From Chitinophaga eiseniae (lineage in GTDB: Bacteria > Bacteroidota > Bacteroidia > Chitinophagales > Chitinophagaceae), in contig NZ_JABAHZ010000005.1 in assembly GCF_012641265.1 (NCBI RefSeq), positions 496,001 through 560,000 of the forward strand: DNA of 64,000 nt, read 5' to 3'. The position numbers and the translations under genes were made by a program. Positions 8,736-16,619 of the stretch are shown here, piece after piece. Within the stretch, counting starts at the first letter, position 1, and every line of letters starts with the position of its first letter. The notes beneath the pieces were generated by a model. That model saw only the letters and a program-made list of their open reading frames with translations, was not told the origin of the DNA and did no database searches.

Positions 8736-9272
8736 ATGATTTTGTCAGACAAACGGATCCTGGAGGAAATTGAAAAAGGCACTATCGTTATTGCTCCTTA
8801 TGACCGGAAATACCTGGGTACCAATTCCTATGATGTACACCTGGGCAAGCACCTGGCTACCTATAAAGACCGGGTACTGGATGCGCGGAAACACAATGAA
8901 ATAGAGCATTTCGAAATACCTGAAGAAGGCTATGTTTTACAACCAGGCACCCTGTACCTGGGCGTAACAGAAGAATATACCGAAACACATGCACATGTTC
9001 CTTTCCTGGAAGGTAAGTCCAGCACAGGTCGTTTAGGTATCGACATCCACGCTACTGCCGGTAAAGGCGATGTGGGTTTCTGCAATACCTGGACACTGGA
9101 AATTTCCTGTGCCCAACCCGTGCGTATATACGCCGGTATGCCCATTGGCCAGCTGATTTACTTTGTGGTGGAAGGAGAAGTAGAAATACTCTACAACCGG
9201 AAAGGCAACGCCAAATATAATGGCCGCACAGTAAAGCCGGTAGAAAGCATGATGTGGCGCAACGAATTTTAG
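8736..9272 (+). CDS. dcd: dCTP deaminase
   Basis: This 178-residue enzyme deaminates dCTP to dUTP for thymidylate synthesis. Characteristic motifs are LGTNSYDVHLG near the N-terminus, EGKSSTGRLGIDIHATAGKGD (substrate-binding Ser/Arg and the catalytic Glu region) and PVRIYAGMPIGQLIYF. Length and order match the homotrimeric Dcd family, with no dUTPase fusion. It is divergent from the phosphopantetheinyl transferase, with a 121-base gap in which I see only short degenerate AGCTG/AAAGC repeats. It is convergent with the HD-Pnk gene, with a palindrome between the two stops. Confidence 0.95.
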   Translation: MILSDKRILEEIEKGTIVIAPYDRKYLGTNSYDVHLGKHLATYKDRVLDARKHNEIEHFEIPEEGYVLQPGTLYLGVTEEYTETHAHVPFLEGKSSTGRLGIDIHATAGKGDVGFCNTWTLEISCAQPVRIYAGMPIGQLIYFVVEGEVEILYNRKGNAKYNGRTVKPVESMMWRNEF

Positions 9273-9280
9273 TCTTTTCC

Positions 9281-9357
9281 CGCAAAGGCGCAAAGAAAAA
9301 AAGCAGCAAAGGATAATATCATATTCCTTTGCTGCTTTTTTTCTTTGCGCCTTTGCG
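9281..9357. repeat. Long perfect palindrome, family B copy 1
   Basis: Two 33-base arms (9281-9313 and 9325-9357) are perfectly complementary around an 11-base centre. The outer sequence CGCAAAGGCGCAAAG is shared with the elements at 16975-17066 and 28372-28454. It fills the gap between the convergent stops of dcd and the HD-Pnk gene. The internal A/T runs would let it act as a two-way terminator. Confidence 0.9.
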
Positions 9358-9361
9358 AGCG

Positions 9362-10471
9362 TTACTCCCCCGCTATGATCCTCACGTTGTGCGCTTCTGT
9401 AATGGACGGCACTTCCAGCTTACTGATCAAACGCTCCATGGCCGCCAGCGGCACAACTGCCTCCCGCTGTTTATTTTGCTGTAACAGCCTGGCAGCCGGC
9501 ACCTCCACATATACAATCGTTACTTCCGCCTGGTAAATACTAAACAATCCCATTAACTGTTCCCTCATTTGCCGGGTAATGTTGGTGGCATTCCATACAA
9601 AGGGTTGTTTGTTACGGAGATAAACCCTGGCTTTTTCCTTCGCTGCCTGGATCACGGTACCATTGCCACTTTTATCGGTGGGCTTTATTTTCATCTCCTG
9701 CCGGATATCATCCAGGGAGATGACCGGCAGTTGCGGGAAATGTTGCCGTACATAAGTATCCTTTCCGGCGCCCGGGAGACCACTCATCATCATCACCGAT
9801 GTTTGCGGCTGTTCAAATGGCACATAGTCCGGCGAGCTGCCTGCTTTATGCAGGTAGTGCATTTTCGCCTGGTTGGTAGCAAAAGCGCGGGGTTGTCCCC
9901 AGCAATCGTTTTCCCGGCACAGTTCTTCAAAGCAATCTACTTTATACAGCAATGCCTCCTGATCGGTGCAATAGCGCCCGAGAGCATCGGCCCTGGCCAA
10001 CAAGGCCAGCAGGGCGGTATCTACTTCCAGGCTGGCGCTGATCACTGCTTTCTGCGGATCCGGTTTTTCGAATACCCACAGTGGCAGGCCGTGATAACGT
10101 ACCAGCTTGGCAATTTGTTCCCGTATAGTAAATGGGGTGGGCACTTCGCGGTAAAGGATTTGCCGGGTACGTGCTTCTCCTTTACGGGCATGCCCTGCCG
10201 AGGTGATGCTGCCATCGGGTTCTACTACCGTGGTGCTGTATTTTTCCACGTCGTGCAACAGGGCGGCGGCCCACATGATTTCCTGTGTTGCCAGCGGCAA
10301 CGCCTGAAAACCCGGTAGCGCCGCCAGGGCCGTCAACACCATCTGCGTATGTACGGCCACGTTACCTTCCGCATGATGCCGGGCATGCTGTGGCACCTCC
10401 TGCATCACCCTTACCCACGCGAACTCCTGCTCCAGCCGGGTCCAATCTTTATGTTCACTTAATTGCCACAT
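9362..10471 (-). CDS. HD phosphoesterase - polynucleotide 5'-kinase fusion (HD-Pnk type RNA end-healing enzyme)
   Basis: From the ATG at 10471 the protein has 369 residues in two parts. The N-terminal half is an HD phosphohydrolase: HHAEGNVAVH (H33, H41) and LLHDVEK (H73, D74). The C-terminal half is a P-loop kinase with SGLPGAGKDTY, a DDIRQEM segment and NATNITRQMR, as in T4 Pnk-like kinases. Enzymes of this architecture (known from Runella HD-Pnk) remove 2',3'-cyclic or 2'-phosphates and phosphorylate 5'-OH ends, preparing broken RNA for ligation. The gene follows the RNA ligase and overlaps it by 17 bases. An ATG at 10486 is possible, but AAGGAGGTG lies five bases before 10471 and decides the start. 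The exact phosphoesterase specificity is inferred. Confidence 0.88.
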   Translation of the reverse strand: MWQLSEHKDWTRLEQEFAWVRVMQEVPQHARHHAEGNVAVHTQMVLTALAALPGFQALPLATQEIMWAAALLHDVEKYSTTVVEPDGSITSAGHARKGEARTRQILYREVPTPFTIREQIAKLVRYHGLPLWVFEKPDPQKAVISASLEVDTALLALLARADALGRYCTDQEALLYKVDCFEELCRENDCWGQPRAFATNQAKMHYLHKAGSSPDYVPFEQPQTSVMMMSGLPGAGKDTYVRQHFPQLPVISLDDIRQEMKIKPTDKSGNGTVIQAAKEKARVYLRNKQPFVWNATNITRQMREQLMGLFSIYQAEVTIVYVEVPAARLLQQNKQREAVVPLAAMERLISKLEVPSITEAHNVRIIAGE

Positions 10472-11165
10472 AGTCACCTCCTTCATGATTTAATTTAGCA
10501 CGGCGCCAATGCCTGGTCCAGTGCTGGTCTGTTTTAACATGTCCTTTCCGGACATATTTAAACACATTGTTTGCAAAATCGCTCACCGCGTATCCATCGG
10601 CATTACGCGATACAATCCCTTCTATAGTAGTAGGCTGCCCGGTATGCACGTCATAGGGTTCGAAAGTCCCGCGGCTGTTCACCAATGCCAGGATATCCTG
10701 TTCGAAATCTTTTCGTGCAGGCGGCGGCGTTACCCGTTTTATTTCCGGTACCACCGGTAAGTCCAGCATAGCAGCATAAAACCGGGTTTCTTCCCAGCTC
10801 AGCCAGCGCTGGCCCTCGCGGATACCAAATACATAGAAATGATGTTCCAGGTAGCGATATTCGATCGAATGTACTGCGTACAGGTTCTCCAGGAAAATTT
10901 CCAGGTCGCCCAGGTCATTCTTAATACTTTGCCAATAGCGGCGTATGCTTTCCGTCCATGCCGATGTAGTGGGCGCTGCATGTGAGCGCGCAAATACGCC
11001 GTGGCGAGAAAGACAATTATTTTCACCGTCCAGTTTTTCCGTGTGAATCAGCACCGGGATTTGCTGCAGCAGTGGCCAGTAGTCATGTTGAATGCGGTCA
11101 TCGCTGGTAGTGCCGGGCGAAAACGGATAATGCCAGGTACGGCCATATTTTTGAGAAATTGCCAT
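10455..11165 (-). CDS. RNA ligase, Rnl2/nucleotidyltransferase superfamily
   Basis: This 236-residue ATP-dependent ligase joins 3'-OH and 5'-phosphate RNA ends through a lysyl-AMP intermediate. All core nucleotidyltransferase motifs are in order: motif I EKLDGEN (Lys44), motif Ia with FARSH, motif III around HFYVFGIRE, motif IV IEGIVSR and motif V FKYVRK. A C-terminal OB fold or extra domain is not evident, so it is close to a minimal catalytic domain. It lies immediately upstream of and overlaps the HD-Pnk gene, forming a heal-and-seal RNA-repair pair. The start at 11165 (MAISQKYGRTWHYPFSPGT) matches the conserved N-terminus of such ligases. A nested hairpin lies just upstream. Confidence 0.9.
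   Translation of the reverse strand: MAISQKYGRTWHYPFSPGTTSDDRIQHDYWPLLQQIPVLIHTEKLDGENNCLSRHGVFARSHAAPTTSAWTESIRRYWQSIKNDLGDLEIFLENLYAVHSIEYRYLEHHFYVFGIREGQRWLSWEETRFYAAMLDLPVVPEIKRVTPPPARKDFEQDILALVNSRGTFEPYDVHTGQPTTIEGIVSRNADGYAVSDFANNVFKYVRKGHVKTDQHWTRHWRRAKLNHEGGDYVAIK
10475..10483 (-). promoter_or_regulatory. Strong Shine-Dalgarno for the HD-Pnk gene
   Basis: The minus strand reads AAGGAGGTG, with GGAGG ending five bases before the ATG at 10471. It lies between the alternative ATG at 10486 and the chosen start, close to the stop of the RNA ligase. Perfect anti-SD matches are rare in Bacteroidota and none of the neighbouring genes shows one. Confidence 0.7.
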
Positions 11166-11193
11166 GTTATCGGGTTTAAATTAAACAATCGTA

Positions 11194-11248
11194 TCACAGG
11201 CCGGTTCCAGGATGGAACGGCTAAAGGAATAAATTAATATGCCTGTGA
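11194..11248. other. Nested inverted repeat upstream of the RNA-repair operon
   Basis: The 8-base arms TCACAGGC (11194-11201) and GCCTGTGA (11241-11248) enclose a second, bulged pair around CCGGTTCC and TGGAACGG (11201-11220). It lies 29 bases upstream of the RNA ligase start. It could be an operator for a dimeric repressor or a leader RNA structure; the sequence alone cannot decide. Confidence 0.45.
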
Positions 11249-11370
11249 CATTACATGGCTCAAGTGTTAATCGTGTTTAATCAACGAGCCGCAAAAATAA
11301 AGAAAATAATTAAATAGTATATTACGTCAGCTTTGAAACAACCAGGCACCCACAACAACCAGCTAACACC

Positions 11371-13128
11371 ATGAGAAAACTCCTTCTTTGCGCTACTGCT
11401 GCTGCAGCCCTGGCGGCTTGTAACAACGGTAGTGACGGCAGCCAGAAAAATGGCACAGACAGTACAGCCAACATCGCCTTCAACAGTTATGAACAACGGT
11501 TTATTGACGCCTTGTGGAAACACAATCCCGATTGGGCTACCAGTGTAGGCTTTCACAAGTATGACTCCGTATTGATCGTTCCTGACAGCGCTGCTACCCA
11601 GGCACAACTTGCCTTTGTACAGCAACAACTGGATTCCCTGAAATCCATTGACCTGGCCACTTTGAACGATGCCAACAAAATCGATTACCAGCTCATTCAA
11701 AACTACCTGCAATCTGTTCAATGGTCGGTGAATGAATTGAAGAGCAGCGAGTGGGATCCCGCCGGCTACAATGTGAGCAGCACCTTCGCATTTATACTGA
11801 ACGAAAACTACGCACCACTCGAATCGCGCTTGCGCAGCTTTGCCGCCAGGTTGCAGCAGGTACCGGCCTATTACGAAGCTGCTAAGAAAAGAGTGAAAGA
11901 TCCCGTACCTGAACTCACCGCATTGGCCATCGATCAAAACAATGGCGGAGCGTCTGTATTTGAGAAAGACTTTGCCGACTCCCTGAAGAAAACCAGCATC
12001 CCGGCCGCCGAACAAGCTACCATGCTGGCCAGCGCCAAAGCAGCTTCCAAAGCCATTCACGATTATGCAGGCTGGCTGAAAGCGCTGAAACCGGAACATC
12101 CCCGGAGCTTCCGGTTGGGCAAGGCCCTATACGAGCAGAAATTTAAATTCGATATACAATCTTCTTCCAGCGCTACCGCCATCTATGAAGCAGCACTACA
12201 GCGCAAAGCCTTTGTACATGGCGAAATGACAAAGATCAGCCGCCAGTTGTGGCCGAAATATTTTGGTCAGACGCCTATGCCGGCAGACTCACTCGAACTG
12301 GTAGGCCGTATGATTGACACACTTTCCGTTCAACACGTGAAGCCGGAAGAATTTCAATCTGCCATTGAAAAGCAGATACCCGTGCTGATAAGCTTTATCA
12401 AGGAAAAAAATCTCTTGTACCTGGATTCCACCAAACCGCTGGTAGTACGCAAGGAACCTGCGTATATGGCCGGTGTAGCCGGTGCTTCCATCAGCGCCCC
12501 CGGCCCGTACGACAAGGGTGGCAATACTTATTACAATGTAGGCAGCCTGGAAGGATGGCCTAAAGAAAAAGCTGAAAGCTACCTGCGCGAATACAACAAA
12601 TACATCCTGCAAATATTGGATATCCACGAAGCCATCCCCGGGCATTATACCCAACTGGTGTATGCTAATCAATCGCCCAGTCTCATTAAATCATTGATGG
12701 GCAATGGCGCTATGATTGAAGGATGGGCTGTATATACAGAGCAAATGATGCTGGACAATGGCTATGGCCATGATGAGCCGGAAATGTGGCTGATGTGGTA
12801 CAAGTGGAACCTGCGCACGGTATGTAATACCATACTGGACTACAGCGTTCACGTGAAAGATATGAGTAAGGAAGACGCCATTCATTTGCTGACTAAAGAA
12901 GCATTCCAACAGGCTGCCGAAGCAGAAGGGAAATGGAAAAGGGTGAGTGTTACCAGTGTACAGCTGACCAGCTATTTTACCGGGTACAAGGAAATCATGG
13001 ATCTGCGGGACGCTTATAAAAAGCAACAGAATAAGGATTACAACCTGAAAACATTTAATGAAAAATTCCTGAGCTACGGTAGTGCGCCGGTTAAATATAT
13101 TCGCCAGCTGATGCTGGGCAATCAGTAA
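11371..13128 (+). CDS. DUF885 family lipoprotein (putative zinc-peptidase-like)
   Basis: This 585-residue protein begins with a lipoprotein signal (MRKLLLC... lipobox LAAC, Cys17), so it is probably anchored to the outer or inner membrane facing the periplasm. The body has the DUF885 order: HNPDWATSVGFH near the start, a helical middle, and the conserved DIHEAIPGHYTQL with H419, E420 and H425. This HExxxGH arrangement resembles the metal site of M2/M3-type gluzincins. EGWAVYTEQMM further on carries the likely third ligand Glu. Family members are thought to be peptidases, but their substrates are unknown. The start is set by the lipobox spacing. It ends in a strong terminator. Confidence 0.88.
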   Translation: MRKLLLCATAAAALAACNNGSDGSQKNGTDSTANIAFNSYEQRFIDALWKHNPDWATSVGFHKYDSVLIVPDSAATQAQLAFVQQQLDSLKSIDLATLNDANKIDYQLIQNYLQSVQWSVNELKSSEWDPAGYNVSSTFAFILNENYAPLESRLRSFAARLQQVPAYYEAAKKRVKDPVPELTALAIDQNNGGASVFEKDFADSLKKTSIPAAEQATMLASAKAASKAIHDYAGWLKALKPEHPRSFRLGKALYEQKFKFDIQSSSSATAIYEAALQRKAFVHGEMTKISRQLWPKYFGQTPMPADSLELVGRMIDTLSVQHVKPEEFQSAIEKQIPVLISFIKEKNLLYLDSTKPLVVRKEPAYMAGVAGASISAPGPYDKGGNTYYNVGSLEGWPKEKAESYLREYNKYILQILDIHEAIPGHYTQLVYANQSPSLIKSLMGNGAMIEGWAVYTEQMMLDNGYGHDEPEMWLMWYKWNLRTVCNTILDYSVHVKDMSKEDAIHLLTKEAFQQAAEAEGKWKRVSVTSVQLTSYFTGYKEIMDLRDAYKKQQNKDYNLKTFNEKFLSYGSAPVKYIRQLMLGNQ

Positions 13129-13140
13129 TAATCATTCATA

Positions 13141-13173
13141 AAAAGCCGGAAGCGTACGGCTTCCGGCTTTTTT
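13141..13173. terminator. Intrinsic terminator shared by convergent genes
   Basis: A 13-base GC-rich stem (13141-13153 with 13159-13171) with a 5-base loop is flanked by A and T tracts on both sides. It lies between the DUF885 stop (13128) and the DUF4272 stop (13182) and can serve both strands. Confidence 0.9.
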
Positions 13174-13181
13174 ATGAATAC

Positions 13182-14402
13182 TCAGGTATCGCAGCTAACA
13201 TCATCCCATTCCTGGTTCCTATAGGTAATCAACCAGTTCAGCGCATAATGTCGTTCATAAATCACGCCTGGCGGCAACGGCGACGGCTCTTTTTTCACAC
13301 GGGCGTTCACGCAGGCCCAGTCGGCGCGGTAATACAGATCGTTGGCATCAAGTATTTCAGTAGCTGAACGCAGTTCTGTGGCTGCATCCAAAAAGGCCGC
13401 CGGATCAACGTCTGGTCCGCGGAATGGGAATACGTCCTGTGGCACCATATTAAGATCACAGAGTGCATCCATTTCTCCCAGTGCCGGTATTTTTTTCAGT
13501 GCCCATAGCAGCACCCAGATATCTTCACATTTCCAGGTTTCCCTTTTTCTCCCTTCCTCCTGTGGATCGGCCAGAAAGGCTTTTTCGCCAGCCGTGGTGT
13601 GCTCCCAAAGGTGGTAGCGTTGCAGGTAACTGATAATTTCCGGCGCTTCAATATAACCAAAAGCAACTGTATTGATAGCCGCCAGTACGGCCACGCGGGT
13701 AGCCACTTCGCGGGTGCTGCGCAGTTGTACGGTCGATTCGTCTTCAATGGCTGGCAGCCATGCAATGGTTGGTACGTTCATGGCGTTCAATTGCGCGATA
13801 TTGCGTTCCCGCCGCGCCAATGCCTGTTCTGATGCCTCTCGTTCTCCATCAAAATATTTTGCATCGATATTCACCGGGAGCGCTGTAGCAGTAGAACGGC
13901 CAGTTACATCGAGCAACAATGCCCCGGTTTTATCCCAAAAGCCTTGTACGTCTGTTTTGAAAATGGTAGTATCGCCGCTAAAGAAAATGCCATCCAGTTT
14001 TTGGGCCAGCTCCAGGATCATGGTTTTGTTTTCTTCCGTGAAAGCCGGGGTAGCCACGATACCTATTTCAGTGTTCAGCGTAGCTACTTTCGCCAACAGT
14101 AATTCTTTCAATTTAGGATTGTCTGCAGGCAGTTCCTGTATAAATCCGTACATACCGCGCAGGTTAGTGATGACCGGGTCATCGTTGTGTACCAGCTGGT
14201 AGCCTGGGATAGCCCGCTGACGATAAGTAAATGTGAGGCTATTGCCCTTACGGAAAAGCGTTTTCCCGGTGGTAACCGTTAACTGTTCCCATTGATGGGC
14301 GGGGCCGGTTATTTTCACTCCTTTTTCTCCGAAATGTGTTTGCAGGTGGGTTAACACTTGCTGCATGTTTGTTTCATGCGTGTAGAGGGTACAATTTTCC
14401 AT
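13182..14402 (-). CDS. DUF4272 domain protein
   Basis: This 406-residue soluble protein has no signal peptide or membrane helix. The C-terminal half from about residue 225 carries the DUF4272 pattern: LRSTREVATRVAVLAAIN, a YLQRYHLWEHTTAGEKAFL segment, WKCEDIWVLLWALKKIP, and finally LYYRADWACVNAR with YERHYALNWLI. The N-terminal half (about 1-220) is a less conserved alpha/beta region with LVHNDDPVITNLRGMYGF. The function of the domain is unknown; relatives occur in many bacteria as solitary genes or near toxin-immunity loci, but nothing here points to such a role. A -7 box lies 20 bases before the ATG. Confidence 0.82.
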   Translation of the reverse strand: MENCTLYTHETNMQQVLTHLQTHFGEKGVKITGPAHQWEQLTVTTGKTLFRKGNSLTFTYRQRAIPGYQLVHNDDPVITNLRGMYGFIQELPADNPKLKELLLAKVATLNTEIGIVATPAFTEENKTMILELAQKLDGIFFSGDTTIFKTDVQGFWDKTGALLLDVTGRSTATALPVNIDAKYFDGEREASEQALARRERNIAQLNAMNVPTIAWLPAIEDESTVQLRSTREVATRVAVLAAINTVAFGYIEAPEIISYLQRYHLWEHTTAGEKAFLADPQEEGRKRETWKCEDIWVLLWALKKIPALGEMDALCDLNMVPQDVFPFRGPDVDPAAFLDAATELRSATEILDANDLYYRADWACVNARVKKEPSPLPPGVIYERHYALNWLITYRNQEWDDVSCDT

Positions 14403-14421
14403 GCTGTTCTGTTCGAGGGCA

Positions 14422-14429
14422 CAAAGTTA
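14422..14429 (-). promoter_or_regulatory. -7 promoter box for the DUF4272 gene
   Basis: The minus strand reads TAACTTTG, matching TAnnTTTG, 19 bases before the ATG at 14402. No convincing -33 box was found. Confidence 0.45.
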
Positions 14430-14532
14430 GCCATAAGCGGGCATAAATGGTATTGGATTTGCCTTTATTTGATGAAGGTAGATAGGAAAACAACGGCAGA
14501 TTTTATTCTCTTCATCATAAACCAATGGCCAT

Positions 14533-14715
14533 ATGAAAAACAAAACCTTGCCAGTCGTGACTGTCTGTTTATTACTCCTGGCAGCAGCATGTGTACCACC
14601 CCGGCGTTCCAAACCGCCAAGACCACCAAGGCCTCGTCTTCAAATGGATATCGTTACTTTCCCTGCTTTGTCTTGTTACGGTTTTGCAGCTGGTGAAGTA
14701 TTTTACTTAGTTTAA
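14533..14715 (+). CDS. Small proline/arginine-rich lipoprotein (hypothetical)
   Basis: This 60-residue frame starts with a textbook lipoprotein signal: MKNKTLP, a hydrophobic core, and lipobox LAAAC (Cys20). A short tail rich in Pro and Arg (PPRRSKPPRPPRP) follows. The last 62 bases run antisense into the 3' end of the DUF1080 gene, and the C-terminal 20 residues look accidental. The true product may therefore be a very small lipoprotein, or the original stop may have been lost. No homologue is recognised. The signal peptide makes chance unlikely but does not exclude it. Confidence 0.45.
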   Translation: MKNKTLPVVTVCLLLLAAACVPPRRSKPPRPPRPRLQMDIVTFPALSCYGFAAGEVFYLV

Positions 14716-15508
14716 CGGGATCGTTTACATATGGAGAAAGATCGAAGAGTTCCACTTTCCTGAAAGCTACAGGGTGACTTTCACTTTGCAGGGAGATAGA
14801 TCCTCCTGTTAATAAACGGCCTTCCTGCAGTAACTCGGGTTTCGCGTGTGACACAGCGCCACCACCCACCTGGGGTTTATTATATACGATAACAGTATCT
14901 CCCTCTACGATATGTTTAATCACAGAATCGCGGAGTACCAGGGCTTCGATATGAACCCACTGATCGCCGTGATAGGTTTTGGAAGTAGAGCTGATGCAAT
15001 GGTCTTTGATGAGTTTACCATTCATTACCACGTTGGTACCCGGTGTACAAAGATTACAGGTAGAGCGTGGATTGGTGCCATCGCCGCCCAACAGTTGTTC
15101 TTCCAGTGAGATGGGGAAGTCCTGGTCCTTCGTCATACTGGCGGCTGTTTGTCCGTGTAACATCACACCACTATTGCGGTAAGCCCATCCTGGTCCGCCT
15201 TTCACCTGGTCGCCGGTAAATTTATATTCTACTACCAACAGGTAGGCGGAGAAATTCTTTTTGTAGAAGATATGTCCAAATTGTCCGTTGAAATCATCGT
15301 AGTGATCATAGCTTACTTTCAGCATGCCACTGTCTACCCGGAAAGTATTACCAAAGTTATCATTCAAGTCATGTCCGGTTATTTTGACATCCCAGTTTTT
15401 CAGGTCTTTACCATTAAAGAGTTTCAGCCACTTATTGGGGGCTATTTCCTTCTGGGCGGCGCTTTGGAGACCAGCTAACAATAATAACGCGGTCAATGTT
15501 TTTTTCAT
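14654..15508 (-). CDS. DUF1080 (3-keto-disaccharide hydrolase-like) secreted protein
   Basis: This 284-residue protein has a signal peptide (MKKTLTALLLLAGLQSAAQ). The DUF1080 jelly-roll signature is plain: KLFNGKDLKNWDVKITGHD near the mature N-terminus, LLVVEYKF, GPGWAYRNSGVMLHG, and a C-terminal GGSISLQSESHPVAFRKVELFDL. Members bind or cleave keto-glycosides or act as secreted lectin-like hydrolases and are abundant in Bacteroidota and Planctomycetes. No partner oxidoreductase or transporter lies alongside, so the substrate is open. Its 3' end overlaps the small lipoprotein frame on the opposite strand by 62 bases. Confidence 0.9.
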   Translation of the reverse strand: MKKTLTALLLLAGLQSAAQKEIAPNKWLKLFNGKDLKNWDVKITGHDLNDNFGNTFRVDSGMLKVSYDHYDDFNGQFGHIFYKKNFSAYLLVVEYKFTGDQVKGGPGWAYRNSGVMLHGQTAASMTKDQDFPISLEEQLLGGDGTNPRSTCNLCTPGTNVVMNGKLIKDHCISSTSKTYHGDQWVHIEALVLRDSVIKHIVEGDTVIVYNKPQVGGGAVSHAKPELLQEGRLLTGGSISLQSESHPVAFRKVELFDLSPYVNDPVKLSKILHQLQNRNKTKQGK

Positions 15509-15804
15509 ATGTCCTTTTATTTAATGAGTTAAGATAAACGATCGGTTAGAGAAATACAAGATGAATAACAAGCGTTGGTTAAAATACTTGTTGGAAGGCA
15601 TTTACAGCGCGTTGGGAATCATATAAAAAGCGATTTCCGATAGTATTGTAGCGAAGGGAAGAGTGTGTAAGAAAATACGCACCGTACCCAATGTGCCACA
15701 GGTCGAAAGATGCCCGGCATATATTTATCTCCCTAACAGTCAATTATTTATTAGCAGATAACAAATGTGCAGGGTTTTCGCTGGTAATTCCACAAACTGT
15801 ATAT

Positions 15805-16527
15805 ATGAATGCCTTAAAACAAAAACATACTATTGCATCACCTCAGGGAGGAACCTTATATGATGGTTCCAACATCATCAACGTAACGCCGGAAGGCAGG
15901 ATTGTATCTATTTTTACGGGAGCCTGGCTGGTAGGAAATGCCATTGCCAGGGTAGATAAAAAACCCGTGCAAAGTTTGCTGAAGTTGCTGGGCGCAGGTT
16001 ACCTGCTTTACAGGGGCATCAGCGGCAACGACCTGATTAATGGGCTGCTGGGCAAGCGGAAAGCCGATAAGCATATTGGCGCGGTGAATATCCGGACTAC
16101 CATTACGATCAACAACCCTAAGGAAGAAGTATATTACTTCTGGCGGCAGCTGAATAATTTGCCGGTATTTATGCGGCATTTGCAGTCGGTAGAAGAAAAA
16201 GATCCATTCCATTCACACTGGATCGTAAAAGGCCCTGGTGGCGTTGGCACGCTGGAATGGGATGCAGAAATAGTGAAAGAGGTACCGGGTCAACTGCTGG
16301 GCTGGCGTTCCTTACCCGGATCATCCATTGCCACAGCAGGCAGGGTTACTTTCCATGAAACCTATAATGGTGGTACTGAAGTAGACGTGATGATCACCTA
16401 CCGGCCTCCTGCCGGATATGTGGGCTCCGGGCTGGCCTGGCTGCTAAATCCTGCTTTCGAAAATATGATTGTCGGGGATATCAAACGGTTCAAGAATTAT
16501 ATGGAAACCGGGGAAGTGCTCTCCTGA
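15805..16527 (+). CDS. SRPBCC (polyketide-cyclase-like) protein with N-terminal membrane segment
   Basis: From the ATG at 15805 (MNALKQK) the product has 240 residues. Residues 20-85 hold a GRIVSIFTGAWLVGNAI helix and a LLKLLGAGYLLYRGISG helix, like the YgaP/DUF2892-type membrane hairpin. Residues 95-240 form a START/SRPBCC fold: INNPKEEVYYFWRQLNNLPVF, then LEWDAEIVKEVPGQLLGWRS and GTEVDVMITYRPP. This pairing matches the COG5637-type predicted membrane proteins often seen in stress-related clusters. The longer frame back to 15691 has no support. The 296 bases upstream hold no gene I can recognise. The neighbouring YtxH gene is convergent. Confidence 0.82.
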   Translation: MNALKQKHTIASPQGGTLYDGSNIINVTPEGRIVSIFTGAWLVGNAIARVDKKPVQSLLKLLGAGYLLYRGISGNDLINGLLGKRKADKHIGAVNIRTTITINNPKEEVYYFWRQLNNLPVFMRHLQSVEEKDPFHSHWIVKGPGGVGTLEWDAEIVKEVPGQLLGWRSLPGSSIATAGRVTFHETYNGGTEVDVMITYRPPAGYVGSGLAWLLNPAFENMIVGDIKRFKNYMETGEVLS

Positions 16528-16540
16528 ATTGATTCCCGAA

Positions 16541-16591
16541 AAAATGAAGCGGAGATAAAAGGGCTTACCTGTTTATCTCCGCTTCATTTTT
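16541..16591. terminator. Bidirectional terminator
   Basis: A stem of about 18 bases (16541-16559 with 16572-16590) is flanked by an A tract on the left and a T tract on the right. It lies between the convergent SRPBCC and YtxH genes. Confidence 0.88.
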
Positions 16592-16619
16592 TAACAGCTG
16601 CTGTTTATCGCAAAAATCT

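Noticed and set aside
9362..11165. Possible defence island or toxin-antitoxin around the RNA-repair cassette
   Set aside because: The flanking genes (dcd, DUF885 lipoprotein) are ordinary and no nuclease or toxin is adjacent.
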